NCBI RefSeq assembly: GCF_012911865.1
Contig: NZ_JAAXYH010000015.1
Location: forward strand, 37,049 to 101,048
DNA: 64,000 nt
Source of the DNA: Shewanella salipaludis
GTDB lineage: Bacteria; Pseudomonadota; Gammaproteobacteria; Enterobacterales; Shewanellaceae
Reading direction: 5' to 3'
The notes under the pieces were generated by a model that worked only from the letters and a program-made list of their open reading frames with translations, did not search any database and had not been told where the DNA came from. The translations under genes and the position numbers were made by a program. The stretch's first letter is position 1; each line of letters begins with the position of its first letter. Below, in pieces: positions 1 through 8,923 of the stretch.

Positions 1-335
1 CCCATGTCGAACACCAGGAATACGGTCAACAGGCCACAGAGGGCATTGGGCAGCAGGAAGGCAATGTTAAGGCTGCCAGTCAGCAGATAAAACAGGGCTA
101 TGGCCCACATGAAAACAGGCGGCTTGTCGGGGTAATACTCGCCACCCCGGGTCGGAAACAACCACTGGCCCGAGGTCACCATCTCCCTGGCGACTTCGAC
201 GAATCTGGGCTCATCGGCGGGCCAGGGGGAACGAAAGCCTATGCCAACGAATAAGATCAACAGCGACAGGGTGAGCAAGGGCCAGAGTACCTTGTAATAA
301 TCCTGGCTATTCAATGCCTTCAGTGGCGAGGTCAT
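1..335 (-). CDS. ArnT-like (GT83/PMT-type) membrane glycosyltransferase, N-terminal part
   Basis: The gene runs off the left edge, so only the first ~111 residues are present. The start ATG (333-335) overlaps the stop of the next upstream gene as ATGA, so translation is probably coupled. After a hydrophobic first helix comes the periplasmic-loop signature PADEPRFVEVAREM near residue 40, with the Asp-Glu pair conserved in ArnT/PMT-type enzymes, then YYPDKPP and another hydrophobic segment. Enzymes of this family move a sugar from a polyprenyl-phosphate carrier onto lipid A or another acceptor on the periplasmic face. The adjacent GT2 gene would make the carrier-linked sugar. The substrate cannot be read from this fragment. 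Confidence 0.85.
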   Translation of the reverse strand, partial: MTSPLKALNSQDYYKVLWPLLTLSLLILFVGIGFRSPWPADEPRFVEVAREMVTSGQWLFPTRGGEYYPDKPPVFMWAIALFYLLTGSLNIAFLLPNALCGLLTVFLVFDM

Positions 336-1009
336 ACACTTTCCTTATCCAGAGTCTCTATGTCTTCCACCTGCTTGCGCAGTCGGCTACGGTAAAGATG
401 GGCACCTATCAGGGAAGAAACCACGAACAGGCCTATGCTGGTCGCCAACTGATAATGATCCGACAGGCCAATACCGGCACCGGCGAAGCTGAAGATCAAC
501 ATCTGCGGCAGGTAACCTATGAAGCTGCCGAGCAGGAAGCCGGTTGCCCCTACATGGGTGGCACCGGCAAACAGATTGGTCAACAGGTTACTGCCGACAG
601 GCAGCAGGCGCACCATCAGCACCTTGACCCAAGTCTGCTCTATCAGCAACGCCTCGAGCCTGTTGATACGGCGCCCGAAGCGTCGCTGCAACGGCTTGCG
701 TATGGTGAAGCGTGCCAGATAAAAAGAAATGCCGCAGCCCAGCAGGGTAGACAGAGTCGACACCAGGGCGCCGCTCGGGCCTCCCAGGGCGAAGCCGAAG
801 ACGAAGGCGATCACTTGCCTCGGTCCCCCGACTGCGGTGAACAGGGCGCCGGCGGTAAACAACACGGCCAGGGCCTGCAAGCCTTGCTCACGCACATAGC
901 CTGCGACCCAGTTGCCGTCGGTAATATGTTCGAACATGCCCTGTTGGGCGGCTATCGTCAGCAGCAAGAGTATGCCGACGACCACACACGCCTTGAGTAA
1001 CCGCTTCAT
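332..1009 (-). CDS. TVP38/TMEM64 (VTT/DedA superfamily) membrane protein
   Basis: A 225-residue polytopic membrane protein with a hydrophobic N-terminal helix and the VTT-domain core: the segment GGPRQVIAFVFGFALGG near residue 60, a basic amphipathic stretch, then VRLLPVGSNLLTNLFAGA and a Gly-rich re-entrant-like region. This matches the TVP38/TMEM64 branch of the DedA superfamily, some members of which translocate polyprenyl phosphates or other lipids. It sits between an ArnT-like and an ArnC/DPM-like transferase, overlapping the former by 4 bases and leaving a 1-base gap after the latter, so all three are very likely one operon. A role in recycling the polyprenyl carrier is an inference from that context. 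Confidence 0.88.
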   Translation of the reverse strand: MKRLLKACVVVGILLLLTIAAQQGMFEHITDGNWVAGYVREQGLQALAVLFTAGALFTAVGGPRQVIAFVFGFALGGPSGALVSTLSTLLGCGISFYLARFTIRKPLQRRFGRRINRLEALLIEQTWVKVLMVRLLPVGSNLLTNLFAGATHVGATGFLLGSFIGYLPQMLIFSFAGAGIGLSDHYQLATSIGLFVVSSLIGAHLYRSRLRKQVEDIETLDKESV

Positions 1010-1010
1010 C

Positions 1011-1766
1011 TTATTGAGCCTTGGTCGTCTCGGTTTTTATTACCTTGGGCAGACGGGTGCGGCTGTTGAGCCACATGACCCCGAAAATATCCACTATGCC
1101 GACCCAGACACGATTCCAGGCTGTGTATTTGGACACGCCTTCCATGCGGTCCCTGTGATTGACCACCACCACATGCACCTCGCCACCATGACGGCGCACC
1201 AGTGCGGGGATGTACCTGTGCATATGATCGAAATAGGGCAGTTTGAGGAAAGTCGACTTGGGAAACAGTTTCAGGCCGCAGCCCGTGTCGGGCACACCAT
1301 CGTTCAACATGGCGTTACGCACCTTGTTGGCCAACCTGGATTGGAAACGCTTCCAGGCGGTATCCTTGCGGTGCTTGCGGTAACCCGCAATGCAAAAATC
1401 GACCTCATGAATGCCGTCGAGTAACGCCAGCATGGCGGGAATGTCGGCCGGGTCATTCTGACCGTCGGCGTCCATGGTGACTATGTATGTGCCTTCGGCA
1501 TTCAATATGCCTGTATGCAGGGCCGTACTCTGGCCTGTGCTCTTCTCATGGCGTATGGCCTTGGTGGCGCAACCCAGGCGTTCACCCGTGCGCAGCAACT
1601 CACCGAAGGTATCGTCACTGCTGCCATCGTCGACAACCACCACTTCGAAGGGGGTCTTGCCCTGCAGCGCCTGGTGAATTTCTGTGACTAACTGACCTAT
1701 GTTGGCCTGTTCGTCTTTGGCTGGTATTACGACTGAAATCAACTTGTTACTCCCGACATAACTCAT
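1011..1766 (-). CDS. Family 2 glycosyltransferase, dolichyl/undecaprenyl-phosphate sugar synthase type
   Basis: A 251-residue GT-A fold enzyme without membrane helices. ISVVIPAKDEQANI opens the nucleotide-binding fold, VVVVDDGSSDDTF carries the first Asp cluster, TMDADGQNDPADI the DxD metal site, and DTGCGLKLF the acceptor region typical of DPM1/ArnC-like enzymes. Members transfer a sugar from a nucleotide donor to polyprenyl phosphate on the cytoplasmic face. It is first in the three-gene unit with the TVP38 protein and the ArnT-like transferase, giving a complete carrier-loading, carrier-handling and periplasmic-transfer module. Sugar identity is unknown. The ATG used has only a weak ribosome-binding site, so a later start is possible. 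Confidence 0.9.
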   Translation of the reverse strand: MSYVGSNKLISVVIPAKDEQANIGQLVTEIHQALQGKTPFEVVVVDDGSSDDTFGELLRTGERLGCATKAIRHEKSTGQSTALHTGILNAEGTYIVTMDADGQNDPADIPAMLALLDGIHEVDFCIAGYRKHRKDTAWKRFQSRLANKVRNAMLNDGVPDTGCGLKLFPKSTFLKLPYFDHMHRYIPALVRRHGGEVHVVVVNHRDRMEGVSKYTAWNRVWVGIVDIFGVMWLNSRTRLPKVIKTETTKAQ

Positions 1767-1912
1767 AGGTTATGAATAATATTGCCAGATAAAATACCCT
1801 TTCATTCGGGTGATTTGTCCCTTATCCGGCGCCCAAAACCCACTCGAATGCCAACACAAACAGCCCCCAAATAACCAGAGTTCATCCGGGTTTATGGCTT
1901 CTTCGAACCGCC

Positions 1913-1961
1913 TATCCTGAATGAACCCTGAATAGGATACTCATCTATCCTGAAGCGTCAA
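1913..1961 (-). promoter_or_regulatory. Predicted sigma-70 promoter overlapped by TATCCT/CCTGAA repeats
   Basis: On the minus strand TTGACG (1956-1961) and TATCCT (1934-1939) are separated by 16 bases, a plausible promoter for the glycolipid operon that starts at 1766, leaving a leader of about 160 bases. TATCCTGAA occurs at 1913-1921 and 1946-1954, 33 bases apart (about three helical turns), with the inverted AGGATA between them. CCTGAAT also repeats at 1916-1922 and 1927-1933. This looks like an operator over the promoter; the regulator is not recognised. The rest of 1767-2063 shows nothing else I can support. Confidence 0.4.
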
Positions 1962-2063
1962 CATGATATCTAGGTGACAAGCCTGGCGGGGCGCGCCATT
2001 CATAGCCGTTAGCTCAGCACCAGATAAGCGCCAGTTGTGTCATTCCTGAACACTAAACAACAA

Positions 2064-2089
2064 AAAGCCAGGATAAACATCCTGGCTTT
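2064..2089 (-). terminator. Intrinsic terminator after the Wzi-like gene
   Basis: An 11-bp perfect stem (AAAGCCAGGAT with its complement) closes a 4-base loop. Read on the minus strand it is followed by a T-rich tract, and it lies 16 bases beyond the stop codon of the outer-membrane protein gene. Confidence 0.85.
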
Positions 2090-2105
2090 AGGGCAAATCT
2101 CAAAC

Positions 2106-3614
2106 TTAGAAACGGTACTCATAGGTGCCAAACAGGCTGGCATGGGTCTTGGTATCTTGAGTCACAAAGTCGGACTCGGACAGAGTCCCCCCCAGGCTCG
2201 CCATCCCCTTCCAGAGCGGCAGACGGTAGCTGAGTTCCAACATGAGTATGTCTTCCTTGAGCGGTTGTGGCGCCCAGAGGCTGCTGCGATTTCTGCCGTC
2301 TTTATTCAGCTTGGCGTACCTCAATATCGAAGTGAAACCCTGGCTGTCGGCAAACTGGCCCACCAAGCCTAAGGCATAGACCTCGGCATCGCTGTCGTAG
2401 GTGCTGCCCAAGGCGCGGCCATAATGACGCGAGCCGCTCTGATAGGTACTGTGCTCATAGAAACAGTCGAAGATGCCTTTGCCCGCTGGCCCGCCACAGG
2501 AGACGATAGTGTCTGTGTATTCCATAAATAGCTTGATCTGCTGTTGAGCAAAATCGAAGCGGGTGTCGGCGCCCCACAGATAACCACAATCGGTAATCTG
2601 CCACGGCAACTTACTCTCTGAATCTTCACAGGTCTTCTCGAAATAGATGCCTAATGGCACTTCGAAGAAGGTATCGGCATAACGAAAATCGAAACCCGCC
2701 AGTTGGTTGCCGTAGTTGGTACATCCTGCTCCCGTGTCGTTACGGCAGTCTTTGGCGCCGGTAATAGCCTTTATTGCCGTGCTGCCATCACATTCCTGGC
2801 CTTCACCACAAAATTGTACCGTCCAGGAAAAACCCACCTCGAGTTGTCGCAGCGGTCTCAACGTACCCCGGACATTCCACAAGAGGGCATGTGGCGCATA
2901 GCGCTCCTTCTCGAAGACGCCGACACCCGTGGTCAGGGTCCAGGGACCTATCCAGGACAACCAGGGGGTCTCGAAGCCGGCGGCATTGTTGCGGCTCAGC
3001 ATCAGGGATGGCATAGGTCTGGCATTGGTGGATTTGTGCAGCGCCGAGTCGAAGCCGGGGCCCCACCACTGTTCCAAAGCTCCGGCAGACACCACCCAGT
3101 TACCCAAGATCGCCGCCAGGTAGGAATCATCTATGCGAAAATTCCTGTCGTCCTCGGGATCAAAATTACCCGAGGCCGCCGCCTTGAAGGCAAAATTCCC
3201 GCCCAGATACTCATAGGAGCCCTTCAACTCGCCCTGCTCGCGGCTATCTGAGCCGAAATGGCGAAAGCGGGCGGCGTCGGATGCCGCCACGGCCTTGATA
3301 CTGGCATTGCCGCGGTTTGCCACTGCGTTGCGATAATAAAAATTCACCCGGGCGAAGGCTTGAGCGACGCTGGGAGAGAGGGTCTCAGGTTCTACCTTGG
3401 CCAGATCTGCACCTATACCGGACCACATGAGAGGGAAAGTATTGACAGGTACAGTGATGGCACCCACATCGGCCAGAGCCTGGATGTCTGCGCGCAGATA
3501 GATGTCAGAGGCATCTATCCAGGGAGCGGCCATGGCCGCCGAGGAAAAACACAGACCTATGGCCCCCACAAAAGTAACGAGAGAGGCAACGACAGAGGTA
3601 TAAAAAGCTTTCAT
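2106..3614 (-). CDS. Wzi/capsule-assembly family outer-membrane beta-barrel protein
   Basis: A 502-residue exported protein. I start it at the ATG giving MKAFYTSV because this places a signal peptide (hydrophobic run ending SSAAMA, cleavage before APW) at the N-terminus and an AAAGGA ribosome-binding site upstream; the longer open frame would precede the signal peptide with 40 unlikely residues. The mature part begins ASDIYLRADIQALADVG, the periplasmic helix-strand start seen in the Wzi capsule-assembly family, followed by alternating aromatic strands (YEYLGGNFAFKAAASG, GALEQWWGPGFDS) and a terminal strand ending in YRF, as in outer-membrane barrels. The likely role is surface polysaccharide anchoring. 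A terminator follows directly. Confidence 0.85.
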   Translation of the reverse strand: MKAFYTSVVASLVTFVGAIGLCFSSAAMAAPWIDASDIYLRADIQALADVGAITVPVNTFPLMWSGIGADLAKVEPETLSPSVAQAFARVNFYYRNAVANRGNASIKAVAASDAARFRHFGSDSREQGELKGSYEYLGGNFAFKAAASGNFDPEDDRNFRIDDSYLAAILGNWVVSAGALEQWWGPGFDSALHKSTNARPMPSLMLSRNNAAGFETPWLSWIGPWTLTTGVGVFEKERYAPHALLWNVRGTLRPLRQLEVGFSWTVQFCGEGQECDGSTAIKAITGAKDCRNDTGAGCTNYGNQLAGFDFRYADTFFEVPLGIYFEKTCEDSESKLPWQITDCGYLWGADTRFDFAQQQIKLFMEYTDTIVSCGGPAGKGIFDCFYEHSTYQSGSRHYGRALGSTYDSDAEVYALGLVGQFADSQGFTSILRYAKLNKDGRNRSSLWAPQPLKEDILMLELSYRLPLWKGMASLGGTLSESDFVTQDTKTHASLFGTYEYRF

Positions 3615-3639
3615 AATATCCTTTACTACAACTTTGGGT

Positions 3640-4263
<624 letters not shown>

Positions 4264-4325
4264 TCAGTCGATTGTTTTAAAAGCTATTTAAATAGGAATT
4301 CAGCATATTCACATTCTGTATCAAG

Positions 4326-5312
4326 CTAGTCATTGACAGGCAGCAAATCATGCCAACTCTGGGTACTGAAGGGTGCGGTCGCATTGAGGCTCTCGCCGTC
4401 GAGCACTCTCTCATAACAGGCCTGATAGCCGCCGGCCATTCGGAAATGATTGAAGTTTTCACGCGCATATTCATGGCAGTGAGCACGATCGTAACGACCG
4501 ACATTGGCAACGGCGTCGGCCAACTCGCGATAATCAAGTGACAATTTACCCAATTCACTGCTGGTCACTATCTCGGGCAGGGCGCCATAGGGGCTGCCGA
4601 ACACCGGCGTCCCCAGATAGAGGGACTCGATCAGTGCCAAACCGAAAGGTTCATGCCAGCGCACGGGGAAGATCAGCCCGCGGGACCGGCGGATCAGAGC
4701 GTTTTTCTTCTCGCCGCCCACCATGCCGACAAAGTCCAGCTTGGTATCCGGGTAGAAATAAAATTTCCTGCTGAAGTTCAGCCTGTGACCGCCTATCACC
4801 TTCATTTTGACATCGGCCAGCCGCGCCACGGCCACGGCACCGACGAGGTTCTTTATCGGCCACTTAGCCTTGCCCAGAAAGTGAAAATAATCTCCTGGAT
4901 GTGTGAGTTCAGGCTCGCCATAATCGGCCCAGTCCAGACCGTTATGCACAAAACAAGTGGCATTGTGGTTTTCAGCATGGCGCCGGCTCAGGAAGACCGT
5001 GTTCTGGCCATATTCACGTTGGCCCTCGGCATTGCCGTGTTCGGTACAGATATAGGGAATGGCCAGATCGCCCTGATAGGGACGGTGAAAATGAACCAAA
5101 TCCGGCCAGTCACCTATCTGCTGTTCTATGGGCACAGACTTGTCGAATACGGCAGCATTGGCGGGCAGGTTATCGGCGGCGCCCCAGAGGAAACGCACCT
5201 GGTGGCCCTGCGCTTCCTGAGCCTTGGCCAAGGCCCAGACGACACGCTCTGTGCCGCCATAATTGAGGGGTGGCAAAGATAACTTACTGAGTAACACATG
5301 GAGGATTTTCAA
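4326..5312 (-). CDS. Family 4 (GT-B) glycosyltransferase, probable LPS core or surface glycan
   Basis: A 328-residue GT-B enzyme. The N-terminal MKILHVLL fold is followed by NYGGTERVVWALAK, the Gly-rich acceptor loop of GT4 enzymes. The C-terminal half has the donor-site signature PVRWHEPFGLALIESLYLGTP with the E-x7-E pair, followed by GALPEIV. The start is TTG with AAGGGG five bases upstream. It precedes coaD and follows two GT2 core-type enzymes on the same strand, so a role in outer-core sugar addition is likely. Sugar and linkage cannot be assigned. The 130 bases downstream hold no clear feature. Confidence 0.9.
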   Translation of the reverse strand: MKILHVLLSKLSLPPLNYGGTERVVWALAKAQEAQGHQVRFLWGAADNLPANAAVFDKSVPIEQQIGDWPDLVHFHRPYQGDLAIPYICTEHGNAEGQREYGQNTVFLSRRHAENHNATCFVHNGLDWADYGEPELTHPGDYFHFLGKAKWPIKNLVGAVAVARLADVKMKVIGGHRLNFSRKFYFYPDTKLDFVGMVGGEKKNALIRRSRGLIFPVRWHEPFGLALIESLYLGTPVFGSPYGALPEIVTSSELGKLSLDYRELADAVANVGRYDRAHCHEYARENFNHFRMAGGYQACYERVLDGESLNATAPFSTQSWHDLLPVND

Positions 5313-5402
5313 TTCAACCCCTTAAATACCGGTGAAAATAGCGTCATAAGTTAACGCTTGCTGTAGCGCGACTCGCGCCGTGAAGCCGCCAATGTCTATG
5401 GC

Positions 5403-6188
5403 TCAGGACTTGTCCCTGGTTTCCCAGTATTCGAACAGTTTGGCTTCCTTGAGGAAGGCATACATGGCCTCGATATAGGCATGTACCAGGCCCCGTTTGC
5501 CGGATAAAAACATGCGCTGAAAAAAATAAGCCTTAATCAATGTCAGCGGGAAAATCAGGCTCAGCTTTAGCAGCGACGGCTTCCTGCGCTTCTCAAATTT
5601 TTCCAACGCCTTGAGCGACGAATACTGATTCTGCTTACTCATCAGCAACTCGGTCGTCTCATAACCGAAGTGGGTTACCAGCCCCTTGACCTGCGCCTCT
5701 TTCTCGCCCTTGGCGAGCACCAGGTTCTCATGTACCCGTCTATCCAGAGGATAAGTCGCCAGGTCTTTCCTGAATACCCGGACTATGGAGCGCTTTCCCG
5801 AATGGGGCGACATGGGCTCACCCCAGAAAATGTCTTCAAAATACAACCGCAGCGCCGCCGCCTTGGCCTGGTTGACTTGCTGCTGAATTTCCCGCGCCAG
5901 CCCGGCCGGCAATATCTCATCACCGTCGACGTTCAACACCCATGGGTTACGGCACAGACCCATGGCATAGTTTTTCTGGTGTGCAAACCCCAGCCATTGC
6001 CGGTGAAAGACTTTGGCGCCCTTGGCCTTGGCGATGGCCACAGTCTCATCCGTACTGCCTGAGTCGACCAGGATGATTTCATCGAATGCCTGCAAGGCAT
6101 CCAACACGGCGCCTATGTGTCTGGCCTCGTTACGGGTCACCAAAAAGGCACTTATCGGGGTGTTTTGTGCTGCGCTGGCCAAGATCAA
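5403..6188 (-). CDS. Family 2 glycosyltransferase, WaaE/LgtF-like LPS-core enzyme
   Basis: A 261-residue soluble GT2 enzyme. ISAFLVTRNEARHIGAVLDAL is the N-terminal nucleotide-binding strand, IILVDSGSTDETVAIA the second motif and NVDGDEILP the acidic metal-binding site, followed by HENLV and a basic C-terminus near the membrane surface. This arrangement is typical of the WaaE/LgtF branch, which adds beta-linked glucose to core heptose. Its ATG overlaps the stop of the upstream GT2 gene by 4 bases, so the pair is translationally coupled. The exact acceptor is inferred only from family and context. Confidence 0.9.
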   Translation of the reverse strand: MILASAAQNTPISAFLVTRNEARHIGAVLDALQAFDEIILVDSGSTDETVAIAKAKGAKVFHRQWLGFAHQKNYAMGLCRNPWVLNVDGDEILPAGLAREIQQQVNQAKAAALRLYFEDIFWGEPMSPHSGKRSIVRVFRKDLATYPLDRRVHENLVLAKGEKEAQVKGLVTHFGYETTELLMSKQNQYSSLKALEKFEKRRKPSLLKLSLIFPLTLIKAYFFQRMFLSGKRGLVHAYIEAMYAFLKEAKLFEYWETRDKS

Positions 6189-6964
6189 TTACCTTCGTGA
6201 CATTTTTGGGTTAACGACAATTCTGTCAGCGCCGCATACTTATGAAAAGCGTATTGTCCCAGGATCACCGCCATCAGGAAGCCGCGCCAGCCATCGAGGA
6301 AGCCCAGGCTGAGCACGTATTGCTGCAGGAAATCGGTAAAAAAACGCAGCACGGCATAAGATAAACGACTGGTCTTGCCCTTGGCGAATTTCTCTTCCGC
6401 CAGCAGGCAGGCATACTTGAGATGCTTTTCCTGAATGTGCTGATAGTTGCGCCAGCTGTGGTGAATCAGTGCCGATTTCAGCCTGCGTTGTTTCTTGTGC
6501 GGCATCAGCAAGGTTTCGTGAACCTGCCTGTCCTTGAACTGGGCGCCCGGTTTGAAAAACAATTTTCCCTGGGGTGAGGAATAACGGCCATGCTTCAAAA
6601 GCTTACCGAAGAGGTAGGTATGCCAGGGGATATTGATCAGTGTGGCATCGAGATCAGGCTCGGAGAGCACGGCATCTATCTCGGCCTTAAGCTCTTCTGT
6701 CATCACCTCATCTGCGTCTATATTCAGTACCCAGTCATTGTCACAGAGCTTGAGCGCACGGTTCCGCTGCGGACCATAGCCAGGCCAGTCGGTAATATGC
6801 ACCTGGTCTGTGTATTTCCTGGCCAGCTCGGCGGTATTATCCTTGCTGCCAGAATCCAGCACTATCAGCTGATCGGCCCAGCCCGATAAGGGTGCCAGAC
6901 ACTGCTCGATGCGATCTGCCTCGTTACAGGCGATGACAAAACAGGAAAGTTTACGTGTTCTCAT
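6185..6964 (-). CDS. Family 2 glycosyltransferase, WaaE/LgtF-like LPS-core enzyme
   Basis: A 259-residue enzyme of the same branch as its downstream partner. LSCFVIACNEADRI, LIVLDSGSKDNT and NIDADEVM mark the GT2 donor and metal sites; RQVHETLLMP and HHSWRNYQ mark the C-terminal acceptor half. The two adjacent enzymes share layout but differ clearly in sequence, consistent with an old duplication in which each adds a different core sugar. It is the promoter-proximal gene of the pair; the 115 bases before it (6965-7079) separate it from the GT9 gene. Confidence 0.9.
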   Translation of the reverse strand: MRTRKLSCFVIACNEADRIEQCLAPLSGWADQLIVLDSGSKDNTAELARKYTDQVHITDWPGYGPQRNRALKLCDNDWVLNIDADEVMTEELKAEIDAVLSEPDLDATLINIPWHTYLFGKLLKHGRYSSPQGKLFFKPGAQFKDRQVHETLLMPHKKQRRLKSALIHHSWRNYQHIQEKHLKYACLLAEEKFAKGKTSRLSYAVLRFFTDFLQQYVLSLGFLDGWRGFLMAVILGQYAFHKYAALTELSLTQKCHEGN

Positions 6965-7079
6965 TATTCCGAGCGCCTTCTTAATGCACTGTCGAGCAGC
7001 TTAGTCTGTCCGACAGCGTCAATGGATTCAATGTTATAGAGCCTGAGTGCCGCTTATTGCTGCGATCTAGGCTGCCGAC

Positions 7080-8108
7080 TCAAGCTAAGGCTTCAAACTT
7101 GGTGACGACGGCCGCCACGCTTATCAGTTCCATCAGATGCTCGCCCTTGGCTCGGGTCCCCCAGGGCACCGGGCCCTGATGCTGTGATGCCATGGCCTCA
7201 TCATAGACGCTGACCACTGAGTCGCGAAACAAATAGGGACCGGTGCGCCCCGGGTTCGAGTGGGCATACAGGCCTATCACCGGGGTGCCTTGGGTCACTG
7301 CCATATGAAGCGGGCCTGTATCCGGCGCCAGCACTATCGAGGCGCGCTTGAGCAAGGCCAGCAACTGGGTCAGGGAAGTCCTGCCCACCAGGTTTTCCAG
7401 GCTGGCGCCGCAGGCCTGCTCGATGGCACCGGCCAGATCTTTCTCCAGTGCTGTGGGGCCGCCACAGAGCAGCACCCTATAGCCTTTACCCGCCGCATGC
7501 TCGGCCACGGCGGCGTAACGCTCGGGCAACCAGTTGCGCTCGGCCTTGCTGGCGGCGGCGCAGATGACCAGCACCTTTTCACCATCGGCAATCAATGCTT
7601 GGGCAAATTCGCTATCCGCCGGGGGCACTGGGATATCCCACCTAGGGGTCAGATCTGTCACCCCGAGCTCGCGGGCAAAGCCCATGAAGCCATCGAGCAC
7701 ATGGGGCTGCGCCAGGGGCGCGACCCTGTGGTTGGTGACCAGCCACTGACCCTCCTTGGCTCTGGCCCTGTCGAACCCCATGCGCACCCTGGCCGAAATC
7801 GCCAGGGAAGCTATGCTGGCCCTCAGTGCCACCTGCATGTGCAGCAAGACGTCGAAGCGCCTGCCCTTCAGGGCCCGATATAAGTTCAGGTAACTGCGCC
7901 AGCCCTGGGACTTGTCGAAGATCACAAATTCGATGCCGGGCAGGTGCTTGAGCAATTGGTACTCGACCTTGCCCAGCACCCAGGTGATCTCTATGCCGGG
8001 CTTTTGCCTCTGTATCGCCTGCACCATGGCCACCGCATGGCAGACATCGCCGATGGCGGACAGACGCAACAGACAAAGGGATTCTATGGTATTCAGATTC
8101 AAGCTCAT
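7080..8108 (-). CDS. Family 9 glycosyltransferase (heptosyltransferase, OpsX/WaaC-like)
   Basis: A 342-residue GT9 enzyme that would transfer heptose from ADP-heptose to the Kdo of lipid A in the cytoplasm. LLRLSAIGDVCHAVAMV is the N-terminal GT9 motif with the catalytic-region Asp; VLAPDTGPLHMA near residue 260 is the ADP-heptose-binding signature with Asp-Thr-Gly-x-x-His; PVIGLYAHSNPGRTGPY completes it. I start at MSLNLNT, since upstream codons have no family counterpart. It is divergent from the Kdo kinase gene 86 bases away, the arrangement known for opsX and kdkA in Haemophilus, so addition to a phosphorylated Kdo is a reasonable inference. Confidence 0.9.
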   Translation of the reverse strand: MSLNLNTIESLCLLRLSAIGDVCHAVAMVQAIQRQKPGIEITWVLGKVEYQLLKHLPGIEFVIFDKSQGWRSYLNLYRALKGRRFDVLLHMQVALRASIASLAISARVRMGFDRARAKEGQWLVTNHRVAPLAQPHVLDGFMGFARELGVTDLTPRWDIPVPPADSEFAQALIADGEKVLVICAAASKAERNWLPERYAAVAEHAAGKGYRVLLCGGPTALEKDLAGAIEQACGASLENLVGRTSLTQLLALLKRASIVLAPDTGPLHMAVTQGTPVIGLYAHSNPGRTGPYLFRDSVVSVYDEAMASQHQGPVPWGTRAKGEHLMELISVAAVVTKFEALA

Positions 8109-8194
8109 GGGCACTAAGGTTATTTGGCGCAAGCCGAGGATCTTAATGTAGAATGACCGCTTGTGCCACGCTTTGACTAACATTTATCCCTATT

Positions 8195-8923
8195 ATGCAG
8201 ATTAATCACACCCGCAATGGCGTTATCGCACTCTGTCAGGACACCCCGACCACACTGGCACGGGACTGGTTCAGCGTCGATTACTGGCGGGCGAAAAATG
8301 CCGTGGTAGGTTCCTCCAAGGGCAGATACACCACCTGGTTCGTACAGGCAGACGCACAGGCAGAGCGTCCGCACTGGGTGCTGCGTCATTACTGGCGCGG
8401 CGGTCTGATGGAGAAAATCAGCCGGGACGCCTACTTCTATACCGGCCTGAGCAACACCCGCGCCATGGCCGAACTCGCCTTGCTGGATATTCTCTATCGC
8501 GAGGGCTTCTCAGTGCCCAAGCCCATAGCGGCCAACATAGAGCGCCACGGCTTATGCTATCGCGCCGATATCATCATAGAGAGGGTTGCCGGTGCCGAAG
8601 ATCTGGTCGCCAGATTGTCCAAGACGCAGATGAGCGACTCGGAATGGCAGCGACTCGGCGCCAAGCTGGCCCAGTTTCACCGCCGCGGTGTGTACCATGC
8701 GGATCTCAATGCCAAGAATATCCTGATCACAGCCACAGACTTCTACCTCATAGACTTCGACCGCGGCGAGCTGCGCTCCCCCTCGAAAGGCTGGCAACGG
8801 GCCAACCTGCAGCGCCTGCTGCGCTCCTTCAATAAAGAAAAATCAAAATGTCCTGCGCTGGCGTTCACCGAGGCGAACTGGCAACTGTTATTGGCCGGCT
8901 ACAATTCAGCCTTAGCCGATTAA
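8195..8923 (+). CDS. kdkA: 3-deoxy-D-manno-octulosonic acid (Kdo) kinase
   Basis: Phosphorylates O-4 of the first Kdo on Kdo-lipid A using ATP. The 242-residue protein has a small-kinase fold: HWVLRHYWRGGL in the N-lobe, YHADLNAKNILI as the catalytic loop (HxDLxxxN) near residue 168, and LIDFDRGEL as the metal-binding DFD motif. Length matches KdkA of Pasteurellaceae and Vibrionaceae. The 3' end overlaps the convergent waaA gene by 12 bases. Its presence implies a single phosphorylated Kdo in the inner core, as in Haemophilus and Vibrio. Confidence 0.95.
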   Translation: MQINHTRNGVIALCQDTPTTLARDWFSVDYWRAKNAVVGSSKGRYTTWFVQADAQAERPHWVLRHYWRGGLMEKISRDAYFYTGLSNTRAMAELALLDILYREGFSVPKPIAANIERHGLCYRADIIIERVAGAEDLVARLSKTQMSDSEWQRLGAKLAQFHRRGVYHADLNAKNILITATDFYLIDFDRGELRSPSKGWQRANLQRLLRSFNKEKSKCPALAFTEANWQLLLAGYNSALAD

